64,000 bases of DNA, from positions 1,504,638,545-1,504,702,544 of the forward strand of contig OX336388.2 of the NCBI GenBank assembly GCA_946902985.2, read 5' to 3'. The number at the start of each line of letters is the position of its first letter. The first letter of the stretch is position 1. Source of the stretch: Meconema thalassinum. Lineage: Eukaryota; Arthropoda; Insecta; Orthoptera; Tettigoniidae. A program made the translations under genes and the position numbers. Below the pieces are notes generated by a model. The model had not been told where the DNA came from. It worked only from the letters and a program-made list of their open reading frames with translations, and did not search any database. Shown in pieces: positions 45,169 through 56,271 of the stretch.

Positions 45169-46047
45169 CAACGAAACCGATATATGGACTGCTATGAAAA
45201 AAAAAAATGCAAGAACACATTGAATATAATGGGTACGACCTCAGATGATTCATTTAGGTGAGGAACAACACAGCAATCGCTGCGTTGGAACTGTATTGAG
45301 ATATTCACTGTTAGAGAACAAATTTGTGTAATGCTTCCTCTTTAAATTAAAGACCTTGGGTAACTTCTAATCCACCCTGTACTTCACATTCATACGGTTA
45401 TCTGCATCACATCTTCTCGATGAGTGTACAGAAGCAGTACGAGCAATAATCCGCACTCACGGAAACAAATCCTCTGCGGTTCCAGCTTAGAGCGGCATCA
45501 ACTCAGCGTTTGTAGAGTGTTCAGTGCCACTTAATCCTGACAACAACAGCTCGGTAGGTCACATCATCCCCTAGCTATTAGCGGTCGTATTTGCACGGAC
45601 CTTCTCATTTTTCCAGCTGCTCAATTGCGAGATCTCTGTTTTTAATGCCTTGAATCAATCTTCTTTAACAGACATTGCAAAATTTATGATACCGGTACTC
45701 TAATCAATGTTTCAGCAATACATTTTGCAGGAACATATAATTTGATCAATACCATTATACATCATAATTTATTTTTTCCTCGATGTGACTACAGACTAAT
45801 ACGAGGGATAAATAATAGTGTTCAGTATCGTTTCCAGGATATGCTTGCAGTGCATTAGTACCATACGAGATGCAGGAGAGAAATATCGACATTCCTGATT
45901 ATAGTGCGAGTTGGGCTGCATAAAACAATATTATTAGGGGCAGCTGATTCACCTGGTATACACACTCAAGTGGTTGACGTTTAATTTGAGGGGTTTGAGC
46001 ATCGTGGTCATTTAGCTCCGTGTAACCGACAGTAGTGGCTACGCGGG
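45169..46047. other. Unassigned intergenic sequence
   Basis: No supported gene. An A-rich run (45197-45207) and mixed sequence without recognisable family follow. Confidence 0.4.
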
Positions 46048-46346
46048 CTAAAGCGCTGCGTTAGGTCAAGGGGCCAAGCTCTCTGCTGACTCGGTAGACG
46101 CGTGGGTTCGAGCCCCACCGTCGGCTGTCCTTGAAATGGTTTTCCGTGGTTTCCCATTTTCAACACCAGGCAAATGCTGGGACAGTACCTTCTGACAGGC
46201 CACGGCCACTTCCTTCCACATCCTTGTCCAGTTTCATTCATCTTCATCCATTCCATCTCTCATCCCGACGCGCAGGTCGCCCACGGGCGTCGACTAGAAA
46301 GACCTGCACTCGGCCTCTCAGGAGGCTACACGACAAAAAAAAAAAA
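46048..46346 (+). mobile_element. tRNA-derived SINE, family B, with poly-A tail
   Basis: The B-box GGGTTCGAGCCCC is at 46102-46114. The family core CCGTGGTTTCCCATTTTCAA and GGCAAATGCTGGGAC follow, then CACGGCCACTTCC. A 12-A tail closes it at 46335-46346. Confidence 0.85.
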
Positions 46347-46348
46347 GC

Positions 46349-46612
46349 TCCGTGTACTTGGAGGCCGTGGCCTTAAGTTAGGAACCATCCTGGCATTTGC
46401 ATGGAGTAGAAGTGAGGAACCATGGAAAAACACTTCGAGGATGACTATGGTGCGAACCGAAACTTTTTCTTCTCAGTTTTGCCTTGCGAGGCTGAGTGTA
46501 CCCCATTACAGCCCTCACAGCAGATTTTTTTTTTTTGGCTGAGCAGGGAAACGAACCCGGACTTCCAGGGCGACAGTCAAGAACGCAAGCCACTACACCA
46601 CGATGTGGTCAA
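46349..46612 (-). mobile_element. SINE-like element, inverted, abutting the previous SINE
   Basis: Read on the minus strand, a tRNA-like head (about 46545-46612, with CGGGTTCGTTTCC as the B box) is followed by a T-run-bearing middle and a tail that carries a diverged family B core (46360-46430). With 46048-46346 it forms a tail-to-tail pair. Confidence 0.65.
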
Positions 46613-47155
46613 ATTGCTTTGTGTATGCAAGAATGAAATGTAATCGTTTAATGAAGATCTATCTATATCCCTATATATATATTGTAATTGTGAAAGTCTG
46701 TGTGTCCGTTAGTTTGTTACATCTTCACACTAAAACGGCTGGACGGATTTGGATGAAATTTGAAATGGAGATAGCTTATACCCTGGATTAACATATAGGC
46801 TGCCTTGCATCTATAAATAAATCACTGTTCCCGTGGAACGGGCAACAAGACTGAAAAGTCAACAAAATACTCAACTGGGACAAAATGTCGAAGTTGTCCA
46901 TAAAGACCGAACATAGTTTATTTTACGCCCCTCGATGCGAGAAACCACATTTTAAGGCCCTAAAACCAACAGTTTCAAAGATATTCCCAGAAAACTATCT
47001 TTGCTCTGATAAACTGATGAACTAATGGCAAGTCCGTTTCCATGGCAACACTACCTCAAGGTATGACGTCCGATTTTCTATATATTCCTGTTGTAGGAGA
47101 CAATGCCAATCCATTTATTATCTTTTTCAAGATATAAAATAAACACAATAAGAAC

Positions 47156-47446
47156 AGGGTAGCGCGCTTGCCTCTCTTGCGGAGGCCCCGGGATCAATTC
47201 ACGGCTCCGTCAGAGATTTTAGACACTGACGTGAGGGCTGCAACGGGGTGCACTCAGCTCCGTGAGGGCAATTGAATATCTGTCTGATAGTGAGGCAGCG
47301 CCCCGGTCACGAAGAACAAGATTAATGGCCGAGGGGATACGATGCACTGACCACGCGTCACCACAATTCCTGCAGGCCAAATGGCTGGGAAGCGGTCGCA
47401 TGATAAGCCTAGGCCCTTCATGGGCTGTAGCGCCAGGGGCAAAAAA
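47156..47446 (+). mobile_element. tRNA-derived SINE, family A (copy 2)
   Basis: Matches 6243-6528 from the degraded B box (GGGATCAATTCACGG) through ACTGACGTGAGGGCTGCAAC to CTTCATGGGCTGTAGCGCC. Confidence 0.82.
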
Positions 47447-48085
47447 TAGGGAAAGCACCTTCTAATACCACCTTTAATGTTTAAACACTTCAGTAGCGGC
47501 TACTAAATAAAGGTAGCGATATAGCTACGTTCAATTTCATAAACACTGGGCTCACAAATCCCGTATAGTTAAGTACAAATATCAGGCTGGTCGTTATTTT
47601 AGTAGCAACGAAGCTCTGTGGCGGCTATTGCCGTTTCCGTAACACTTAAGGCATCCCACCGTCACATACATCAATGTGCACTTACAAAATTGTGAACCAG
47701 TCTATTTTACTGAAAAGAATTTCTAAGAGCGAGTATCCGCTCCGGCAAAAACCACACTCACTACCTTTTCCAAATTTTACACAAGACATGATTTTTAAAG
47801 CACTCTTCTGTATGTTGAGGTACAGAGATATACCACATGGAAAGATACAATAAAATGTTGGCAAATATGAGTTCAAGGAACTGCTGTTCAGAATAGGCCT
47901 TGTGTTAAATCTGTAGAAGCTTTCGGTACAGGTTATGCGGCCCATGTTTGTAACATGGAATGTTTTCCTTTGGCAATGCATCTACACCATGTGCGAGGGC
48001 AACGCATTTCAACGATTTCTAAAAACACAATAATCAGGAAATTGGAGTAAACTTTAACGTGGGAGCGTAGATTCAAGGAGAAATA
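47447..48085. other. Unassigned Helitron interior
   Basis: No gene or known repeat is recognised. The minus-strand frame at 47682-47981 has no domain. Confidence 0.4.
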
Positions 48086-48089
48086 ATTT

Positions 48090-48830
48090 AATCTCTGAGA
48101 TTTGCTGATGACATCGTCATCTTGGCCGACACGCCACAGATTTTAACGAGTTTTTGAATGGTATGGACTCCGTCTTGAGGAAAGAATTCATGATGAAACT
48201 CAATAAATGTAAAACAAAATTATGGGAATGCAGCCGAAATAAATGAGAAACCTCTATGGACATCAAATTGGCAGGTGAAACGCTACGGGAAGTAGGAGAC
48301 TTCTGTTACTTAGGAAGCAAAATATCCAGTGATGGACGAAGCAAAGAGGATATACAAAGTATGTTGGCTCAGGCAAGGAAAGCATTTATACAGAAAAGGA
48401 ATCTGTTGACATCGAATATACATTTAGGTATTAGGAAGTCATTTTTGAAAGCTTTTGTCTGGAGTGTGACACTATAAGGAAGTGAAACTTGGACTAATGG
48501 TGCTGCAGGAAAGAGGAGAATTGAAGCGTTTGAAATGTGGTGTTACAGGAGAATGATGAAGATCAGATGAGTAGATAGGGTAACAAATGAAGAGGTATTA
48601 AGACGAGTGGAAGAGGAGAGATATTTCTGGCGACTGCTAATGAAGAGAAGATATAGGTTGGTATGACACTTACTAAGACATCCAGGAATAGCATGCTCAG
48701 TTATGGATGGGAGGGTCGAGGACAAGAACTATAGGGGTAGACCAGGGTTAAACAGATTGCCTTGGATGTAGAGTGTGGTAGCTATGTAGAGATGAAACGA
48801 CTAGCTAGGTGGCATGGAGGGCTGCATCTA
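48090..48830 (+). pseudogene. Non-LTR retrotransposon (LINE) fragment: RT palm to C-terminus
   Basis: At 48098 the translation reads R-F-A-D-D-I-V-I, the LINE reverse-transcriptase catalytic motif. After small frame changes, 48256-48477 encodes a run typical of RTE/R1-type proteins (G-D-F-C-Y-L-G-S-K-I-S-S-D-G, then R-K-A-F). The region after the stop at 48475 keeps the family phrase G-S-E-T-W and, near 48700, R-G-R-P-G. Stops and frame changes exclude function. The N-terminal endonuclease is missing, consistent with 5' truncation. It is inserted within the Helitron-like element. Confidence 0.8.
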
Positions 48831-48889
48831 ACCAGTCAAAAAAATGAAGAATCAAAAAACAACAAACAGGAATTTTAATTACTTACCTT

Positions 48890-49330
48890 AGAGAGGCATG
48901 TGAGGCAAAAGAGTTGTTGGAGAATTTCAATCCCTGGGAGTTAACACTGGAAAAGACTGCATAATGTGCATCAGCGGCCAAGGTGAGAGATATTTTACTA
49001 TAGGTCTATTAGTTCAAGTCATCAATAAGTGTGGCAAAATTAAACCCAGAATAGCTTATGGAAAAATAATTTTATTTCCCCATATTCCGATAGGTTTGCC
49101 ATTCCAGTGTGCAAGAGTGCAGTTCCCTCTTAAAACAATATTCGCAATTTCTATTAACAAAGCGCAATGGCACTCACTTAACAGCAGCAGGTGTACAATT
49201 TAGACAAAACCATTTTTCCCTTGGGCAACTGTACGTGGCGTGATCACAAGTATTCGGACAACAAAATCGTTGTGTCTCAGCAGAAGATGACAAAACCAAA
49301 AACGTAATTTTCAAATGTGTTCACATAATG
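48890..49330 (+). pseudogene. Remnant of Helitron Rep/helicase protein (C-terminal helicase motifs)
   Basis: The open frame 48964-49203 contains L-P-F-Q-C-A-R-V-Q-F-P-L-K followed by A-I-S-I-N-K-A-Q. This resembles the end of the Pif1-like helicase of Helitrons, where a similar phrase precedes the I-N-K-S-Q-G motif V. After a stop at 49201, T-K-P-F-F-P and a diverged G-Q-L-Y-V-A-x-S-R-V-like stretch follow. The Rep (HUH) domain is not visible. This is evidence that a protein-coding Helitron ancestor existed here. Length and disruption make it clearly dead. Confidence 0.65.
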
Positions 49331-50251
49331 TAAGATCGTACCCTGCAGACATTCACAACTCTATAAAATTCCCACTTTGCTGCTCATATCAATAAACTCT
49401 ATGTATTAGAACTTTCAGAATTAGAATGGACCCACCTGTAGCTGCGATTGCTGTAATAAAATAGACCAATTATCAGCAATATTGCATCGTCCCGATTGTC
49501 TTGATCGCGAGCGAAGCCGCGGGTAACTGCTAGTACAGTATATAAAACTCAATGTTGGTTTGTTTGTCTGTTACTTATACAAATCTACACCGTTTCACCG
49601 ATCTGAACCAAAATTTGTATACTTACCCTTCGGAGCCCAGCGGGTAACACTATCTACTTTAAATTTCGGAGAGACCCCTCCATTCCCTGCATTTAGGCTC
49701 TTTTGCAGAAATCTACCCCGTTTCACTGATTTAATAACTTGACGGTCATATTGTCGCTAGGCGAAAACGACTAACATTGTATCATGATAGTCAACGCCGC
49801 ATCATCGAAGGACAAGTTGTCACAAGGCAACGACGATTTACTCTGTATGAAGATAGTCCGTTAACATTAACTAACGAACACATGGGAAAACTGACCGATT
49901 GTGAGTCAAGGATTGTATTGGACTGTAGTATTCTCTATGCTAATGTATGCACAGTTATCCAGCATATTAGCAAAATGTAATGTAATGCTATCCTGCCAGA
50001 GAAACATAGTGGCAAATATTCCTACATTCTCCTATCACCATTTTTCAATTTTCATGTGTAGACAGTTGTTATTTCATTTGAGGGGCTTAGACATCGTGGT
50101 CATGTTGCCCCGTGTACATGGGTGTGTGTGTGTAGAATGTTCGCGATAACCTGCGTTATTGTGATTGTTGCACTAGCATGTGTAAATTGGAGATAGGATA
50201 TGGTATTTGAGGCCATTTTTCAGTGTTACTCAAGGATTTATTGGACTGTAG

Positions 50252-50926
50252 TGATGATGATGATGATAGCAAACACTCGTCTCGAGTAGGTTGGCCTTCC
50301 AATGCTGAATGACTCTTCATCGATTAGTCCGGAGGTGACTAAAAAGCCCAATGCGGGAGAGACACAGTTTCCCGCAGTGATGACAGGTAGTATCAGGTCC
50401 AGGTGAGACATCCGCATTCATTCCCTGTCTTCTAATGAACACTCTGTTCTTTCTGCGCAGCCTCCGATCTTCTATCATACGTCGGCGGTTTTCTTCAAAA
50501 AGTATCGCACCACGATGAACAATTGATCTCCAGGATGAGCGATCAAGAGCTAAGGTCTCCCAGTTGTTGATATCAATATGGCACATTTGCATATTAGCCT
50601 TTAGTACGTCTTTGAATCGCTTCCTCGGACCTCCCACACAGCGCTTGCCCTCAGTTAGTTCAGAGCAAAACACTTGCTTGGGAATGCGATTATTGGGCAT
50701 GCGGATTACGTGTCCTGTCCATCGCAGCTGACGTTTTAAAAGCATGGCTTCAACACTGGTAGTCTGTGCTTCTTCGAGAATGCTGGTGTTTGTGCGTTTG
50801 TCTTGCCATGTCACACGAAGAATTCTCCTCAAACAACGCTGGTGATATTGCTCCAGCTTTTTAAAATGACGTCTGTAGCATGTCCAGGATTCAGATCCGT
50901 AAAGTAAGGTGGGAACTACAACCGAA
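50252..50926 (-). pseudogene. 5'-truncated LINE with target-site duplication
   Basis: On the minus strand a nearly continuous frame from about 50924 to 50317 encodes the C-terminal region of an RTE-type LINE protein (L-Y-G-S-E-S-W, then R-R-I-L-R-V-T-W, then L-R-W-T-G-H-V-I-R-M-P). It ends in a Cys/His cluster (C-H-H-C-G-K...H) that looks like a zinc finger. The 3' end at 50252 is an ATC-repeat tail. TTGGACTGTAG (50241-50251) and TTGTACTGTAG (50927-50937) are an 11-bp duplication with one mismatch. The RT catalytic motif is absent, so it was dead on arrival. Confidence 0.9.
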
Positions 50927-51466
50927 TTGTACTGTAGTATTCTCTATGCTATCGTATCCACAGTTAATATTTCATTTGCGGGGCTTAGATATCGTGGTCA
51001 TGTTGCCCCGTGTACATGAGTGTGTGTGTAGAACTTTTGTCATAACCTGCGTTATTGTGATTGTTGCACTAGCATGTGTAAATCTATATATATATATAAC
51101 TCAATGTTGGTATGTCTGTCTGTCTGTTTGTTATTTATACAAATCTACACCGTTTCACCGATCTGAACCAAAATTTGTATACTTACCCTTTGGAACCCGA
51201 CGAGAACCACTGACTACTTTAAATTGCGAACAGACCACTCCATTCCCTGCATTTAGGCCTGCATAAATCTACACCGTTTCACCGATCTGAACCAAAATTT
51301 GTATACTTACCCTTTGGAAACCTGCGAGTAAGGCTGTCAACATGAAATTTCGGACAGATCACTCCATTCCCAGCATTTACGCCCTTTGGCACAAATCTAC
51401 ACCGTTTCACTTATCACAACCTAATTTTGTATACATACCCTTTGGAACCCTGCACGTGGCGGCTTC

Positions 51467-51555
51467 GGTGGCGTAGTTGGTAGCATGCTGAGCTTCTATG
51501 CCCAAGATAGCGGGTTCAAACCCTGCCGAAGCCGTCGGATTTTTTAAGAGCGTTA
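51467..51555 (+). mobile_element. SINE family D, head only
   Basis: GGTGGCGTAGTTGGTAGCAT and the B-box GGTTCAAACCC match the heads at 43972 and 1975-2042. The body stops shortly after GTCGGATTTTTTAAGAGCG. Confidence 0.75.
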
Positions 51556-51714
51556 AAAATCCCTATTCAATTACGGGAAAATGACCGCAAAAAGTTATAT
51601 TTTTACATTTGTTTTTTCAGTTAGTTTATTTATAATATGCCAGTTCTGTAGTAGTATTCATTATCATCCATAAAACTTATAAATCCACCGGGCGGAGCCG
51701 GGCACTACTGCTAG

Positions 51715-52170
51715 TACAATATAAATCATGCACAGGAAACGCAGTGTGAGACATTGACGTATATGAACGATGGGAGTGAGCAAGCTCTGACTGTTGCAGG
51801 ATTGCCTCCAGTCCAATGTGCCCTATACTTTACACACTATTAGAGAGCTCGGTTGCTAACTGCTGTACTTCCTGGAGGTAAACTCATCAAACGCGTAATT
51901 GGTTTGTGTAGATCCGCTGAGGGATGTTCAGCGCAAGCTCCACTCTGGCCCCTGGCGTATCTGAATGGGGAGAACTCTCCACTACTTGGTCATCACCTGT
52001 GCAGTCATTTGACGTCATTGATGTAGAGCTGACGCTCTCAACCTGGTGCTCTTTAAATGAAATTTGGTGCTCTCATCATACGAGCCAAAAAAGTGCTCGC
52101 ACCACAAGTTTCCCAGAGATCCATTCTTCAATTAAATTATTCAGTTATACAAACTGGAATACTAGTAATG
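51715..52170. other. Unassigned sequence
   Basis: No supported gene or known repeat. Short plus-strand frames (51924-52208, 52057-52281) have no domain and run into the hairpin. Confidence 0.4.
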
Positions 52171-52417
52171 CTCAGCGATTTTCTAGGTTTGTGCCATGTC
52201 TTGTGTAGGGTTTCACCTAGGACACCAAGATGGCTCATCAGCAAGCTCTTGGTGTCCGTGCTTGGACCCCCACAGGAGTAGCGAACTGTGCACTACCTCC
52301 CTTCTTCTTCCTGTGGGGGTCCGGGCACGGACACAAAGAGCCCGCTGATGAGCCAGCTTGGTGTTCCTAGGCAAAACCCCACACAAGACATGGCATAAAC
52401 CTAGAAGAATTGCTGAG
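52171..52417. repeat. Long inverted repeat (arms of about 107 bp, 33-bp loop)
   Basis: Arm 52171-52276 pairs with 52310-52417. Long perfect blocks include CCATGTCTTGTGT, GGCTCATCAGC, GTGTCCGTGC and GGACCCCCACAGG, with about a dozen mismatches or small bulges over the length. Transcribed in either direction it would form a strong hairpin. Confidence 0.9.
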
Positions 52418-52625
52418 TTTCAATGCCTTGGCCGTGAAAGCCAATATACCATCTTTTCGGAAAAATGGGGTTTATGTTACAAGTTTTGACAGTCATAAAT
52501 GTTATAAGTTTGTGAAATAGTATTATTAATTTGCAGTAAAAATAATTGGAGATCCCTGTTTTATTAGTAATACGAAAGACGCTGATTGAACTTGACTATC
52601 CATACGTGATTGTTCTTATCTGCAT
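52418..52625. other. Left flank of Element 2
   Basis: AT-rich sequence without a recognised feature. GCAT (52622-52625) directly precedes the LTR and is the candidate 4-bp target duplication. Its partner lies outside the window. Confidence 0.5.
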
Positions 52626-53655
52626 TGTGCCGATTGCATCTGCACACTTCCCTTGCTGAACTTTCGCCAATCCTAATTCATGAAGATATACCTGGACTCA
52701 GTTCTGAACCCAGAGTTCACTATTAAAATTCTGAACCCAGCTTCGGACCCAGTGGTAACCGAGGTGATTGTGGACCTCATGAAGTATAATCTTGCCCAAA
52801 TGGTATAGGGTAAAAATTTCAAATATCATCGCTTGGTCTTTAATATTATGACGACAATGGAAATATCATTAAAGACATTTTTGTCGTCTGTGGCAAAATT
52901 TATGAACATTGATGTCCGGAATTCGCGGTCATACTAATTCAAACTTGTGAAGTGACCGTGTGACCAATGAAACATTAGTATCTTCCGCTTATTAAATGCC
53001 AACCTAAACTTGGACCAGGACTGTTTTCGGGCATGGATATGAAATGTCTATTGAAAATTATGTTGTCCACCCTGACGAAACATTCGATAATTTAAACTGT
53101 TCCCATAGTTCAAAATCTGTCACTGCATAATCTTGGCAGCACTACATGTGTAGCGCGCATGCGCAATGGGCCGCTTTGGCGAGCTAACGGACGGAGTGTT
53201 GGGAGACGCCGAACTCTCAAGATGACTTAAGTTGAAAGCAGACGTGGGGATCTGGGCTTCGGCCCATGGCCAGACTAGAAGGTAGGAGTAGATGGCCAAC
53301 TACGGATTATTCTGAGACATGGTGAAAACTTTAAAAATTTATTTAATTTGAATCCCTTATTATATTTTTTTAGATTAATGATCATCGTGTCGTTGGTGAT
53401 CTGTTGGACCACGTAGGGAAGCAAAGACTTTAGTTATTTTTTTTAAAATAGCAAGCTTTCTTAATTTCTATGACTTGAAACTTATAACGGGCCAAACATT
53501 TGCGCAAATGATGGTTCCAAATTGTTAAAATTATTTTCTATTAGCTTGCTACCAAACTTTATTGTGGCCAACATAAGTTAGGTTTAGTTAAGTATTCTAA
53601 TTATTTCTGTTTTCAAATTGTAATCGAAGAACTTGTTTCTTTTGGTGGGACACAG
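52626..53655 (+). repeat. Element 2 5' LTR (visible matching part; true end beyond 53655)
   Basis: It begins TGTGCCGATT and matches 62971-64000 base for base in length. The true right end cannot be fixed because the 3' copy leaves the window. A possible end is the CA at 54746-54747, followed after 3 bp by TGGCAGTTGAAC (54751) as a possible primer site. That would make the LTR about 2.1 kb, but the match to a tRNA is not established. Confidence 0.85.
53154..53165. promoter_or_regulatory. NRF-1 type palindrome in 5' LTR
   Basis: CGCGCATGCGCA fits the NRF-1/Ewg consensus YGCGCAYGCGCR exactly. It is identical in the 3' LTR (63501-63512) although sequence nearby differs. Confidence 0.55.
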
Positions 53656-54846
53656 TGTTAATTACTAGTGACTGTCCTTTGTTTCGTTACTAGTTTGTTT
53701 TCCATTATTATTACTAAGATGTTGGTTGGCATCAGGGCCGTACGTTTGGACGTATTAGTTTTCGCTCCGTCTAAATGTAGATTTTTGCGGTCTTTTAGAC
53801 CTGAATTGTTTAATTCTTGATGAGGTCGTGCTTTGGTGAATTGTCGTGTGGTGGAAATAAGAAATTACTTGGTGGAAGCCTTGTTTTCCCCAGATTTTTC
53901 GAGTTTTGGTGTTCATGCCTGAAGTTTGGTGATAGCGTCGGTCGTGACGCCATCTTGGAAAAATTTGCGTTTTCTAATTTTAAATTAGTTTAACTATTCT
54001 CTTGTCACCTTGCGCAAGTATTTTATTTGCCAAAAGTGTGCCTGCGTGTTATTTGGGTGAAATTTAATTTTTCATTTGAGGTTCAGCTGAATCTTTCGAT
54101 TTGGTACTTAGCAAATATTGCGAATGGATCTCGTGGTCTGAAGCCACAGAGGGTACGGATGTACGCTGCCTTGTAAGTTGGCCGACTTGGTCTGGTTTTT
54201 ATTTTTATTTTTCATTAATATTATTTTGGCTTCCTCTTATTTGTTTTTTTCTTTCTTATCGTGGTTTCCCTCGCGTACTTGGCCTGGCCAGTTGTTATTT
54301 AGTAAGGGGTTCCTCCCACAATTTTCATAGGAGGGTATTTTATTGATTTTGCTCAACTGTTAAACCTGTATTTGTTTGTTCTCAATATATTTTCATATGT
54401 TAAAATCTTGTTGGAATTACGTTATTCTTCGAGCGACCACTCAGCCACGGCCCTGGAATGTTGGTCTTCCCTCCACTCAACGAGCTTTGTCTCGCAAACC
54501 CTTTCGGGGGTATCTGCCCTAAATAATTTATATTATATGGGACAGAAGTTATGTTCTCATTAGCGTGGTTTTTCGATTTTATGAAAGCCGGCTGATTTTG
54601 TCATGCATCCTAATGTTAGAAGTAATGGTTGCTTCTTCTGTAAGTATTCCGTGCTGGTGGTCGTAAGAAGAGTACCGTGATGGTTAAAATTTGCTTTCAG
54701 GCATCAGTTGATGTGGTGCAAAAGTTATTCAGTTAAAATATTAAACAGATTGGCAGTTGAACAAGTGAAACTAGTTCTGAATTATTCATTAGGTAGGGCT
54801 CTGATTGGGTTATATTCGAATATTTGTGTTTTGTTTCTCTTTTATC
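53656..54846 (+). other. Remainder of 5' LTR and leader before gag
   Basis: T-rich non-coding sequence. Open frames at 54101-54346 and 54372-54563 show no domain. GACGCCATCTTGG at 53946 resembles a YY1-type site. The LTR/leader boundary is unresolved. Confidence 0.55.
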
Positions 54847-55485
54847 ATGGCGGAGAGATATGTTCCTGATCCCAAATATCTGTATGAGGATGAAGTGGCT
54901 TATGAGCTACGAATTACAGGCATGGTGGTGCCATCAGACTTGGTGTTGGCTCGTGAGAGGCTGAGCGAGAATCTGGTCGTTCCTGTTGAATTGCCAACAT
55001 TCGAGCAGGATGCAGAGCTGAATTTGAGTAAGTTCCAGATGCAATATAAAGTGGATTTGTGTAGTAGTATTGTGAATTTATTTTTCTTGGAAGAGTATGG
55101 TACTTCATCTCAGTATGATAGACTGCGGGCTAGGCTGCGTTATCTGTTTACACGTTGCGAGGACATTTTTGTCGTGTCAGTTCATAAGTCAGATGAGGAG
55201 TTAATGGAGATCATTGAGGCTGAAATAAATCTCGTGAAATGTGCTGAAAAGGTTTTTGATGAATCAGATCCCGTGTTTGCGACAGAAGATTTTAAAAGTG
55301 TTAATCAGTTGTTGGATGATCGTAGTCAGTCTAGTATTGATAGTGGTGATCAGGGTTCAGTTCGATCGGTTGTTGGAGAAGAAAATGCTGATGTACCTCA
55401 CTCTCTCAGAGATAGAAATGTTGATGTACCTAGTGTAGTGCAACGTAATGGTATTGTTCTAGATCCCTTAGTTGGGGGTAGTTAG
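54847..55485 (+). pseudogene. Element 2 Gag, N-terminal segment
   Basis: 212 codons from ATG 54847. I prefer this over the upstream ATG at 54805 because the product then starts M-A-E-R and the upstream 14 residues are hydrophobic and unlike Gag. Residues about 9-40 (Y-L-Y-E-D-E-V-A-Y-E-L-R-I-T-G) match the N-terminal phrase common in arthropod Gypsy Gag proteins. The middle is helical and acidic, the end is Ser/Asp-rich. The frame stops at 55483 and Gag-like coding resumes in the same frame at 56272, so this is one piece of a longer Gag. Confidence 0.75.
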
Positions 55486-56271
55486 ATCTAAAACGGATGT
55501 GTTAATGTACTAATTTATAAGGTGATGCCTAGGAGGGGGTAGCTTCCCGTAGCTGGGTAAGCTGACCAGTGTAGAGTGTTGTTTAGTGTTAGGATGCTAG
55601 GGGATGCTCCTATAAGGACGTAAGTGTGATTTGGGGGATGAACCTTTGTGTACAGGTCAATGTACTAGCCTATCAGCTGGTTGGAGAGAGAGTTATATAA
55701 CCGACGTGCGTGCGTCAGCTACGTGTGGGCGGCTCGCTTGTGAGAGACACAAATAGAACTTGAGCCGGCGATTACAAGCTAATGTTGTCACGCTTACTCG
55801 TGACGGAATACAGGAAGGGCGTTAGGATGTGAAGAGGCGTGTAATTACGAATACAAGGTGTAGTTTACTGACCAAGTATTTATTGGTCAGTGATGTATGA
55901 AATAATATGTCCCTTTTAGGGAAGTGTGATGAATGTTACAAGTTTGAGTGTACAAGTTTGTGGGGTAGGTCACAAAATATAGGATCTCTGAACACTGCTG
56001 ACTCACCTGATGATAACAGCTAGGGCCTCCGGCCGACGCACTGTATGACTGGTAATCGAGAGAGCTGTCCTCCTTACGGCCCTCCTCTTATAAGCTTTGG
56101 TGTTGTGCTGTCAGCATTCCACTGGCATAGATGCCCCAGTTAATTATGTGTAGCTGTTTATGGTGTGATGCAAGTGTTTGGCAAGCCTTCCAGACTGGTT
56201 AGCTGCCCTTGCTGTGTGAATGATGTTGTTCTGGACTTATGAGATTTGCCAGTTAGGGATGGTTTTGATAG
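55486..56271 (+). other. Non-coding gap inside Element 2 gag
   Basis: 786 bp with stops in all frames and richer GC than its flanks. GTTATATAACC at 55693-55703 is a TATA-like site followed by GTCAGC 13 bp later. Either an unrelated insertion, an intron, or a degenerate coding stretch. No terminal repeats or convincing duplication are seen. Confidence 0.55.

Larger units (their letters stand above)
46658..49533 (+). mobile_element. Helitron-like element with decayed helicase, interrupted by other TEs
   Basis: The 5' part (TCTATCTATATCCC, then GTGAAAGTCTGTGTGTC and AACGGCTGGACGGATTTGGA) is typical of insect Helitron-like families. The 3' end is GCGAGCGAAGCCGCGGGTAA followed by CTAG at 49530-49533. 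Inside lie a family A SINE (47156-47446), a LINE fragment (48090-48830) and a helicase-like remnant (48890-49330). The presence of the helicase remnant supports the class assignment. It is not autonomous now. Confidence 0.65.
49534..51714 (+). mobile_element. Composite Helitron-like element
   Basis: It starts right after the CTAG of the previous element with TACAGTATATAAAACTC AATGTTGG. It shares its left segment with 31364-31914 and ends in GGGCGGAGCCGGGCAC and CTAG at 51711-51714. A second 5'-like end (A|TCTATATATATATATAAC, 51083) lies inside, so 51083-51714 may be a 632-bp Helitron nested in, or tandem to, the left part. A LINE (50252-50926) and a SINE head (51467-51555) have inserted. Confidence 0.65.

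Noticed and set aside
55480..56256. AGTTAG at both sides of the gag gap as a target duplication
   Set aside because: A 6-bp match over this distance is expected by chance, and the enclosed block has no matching element ends.
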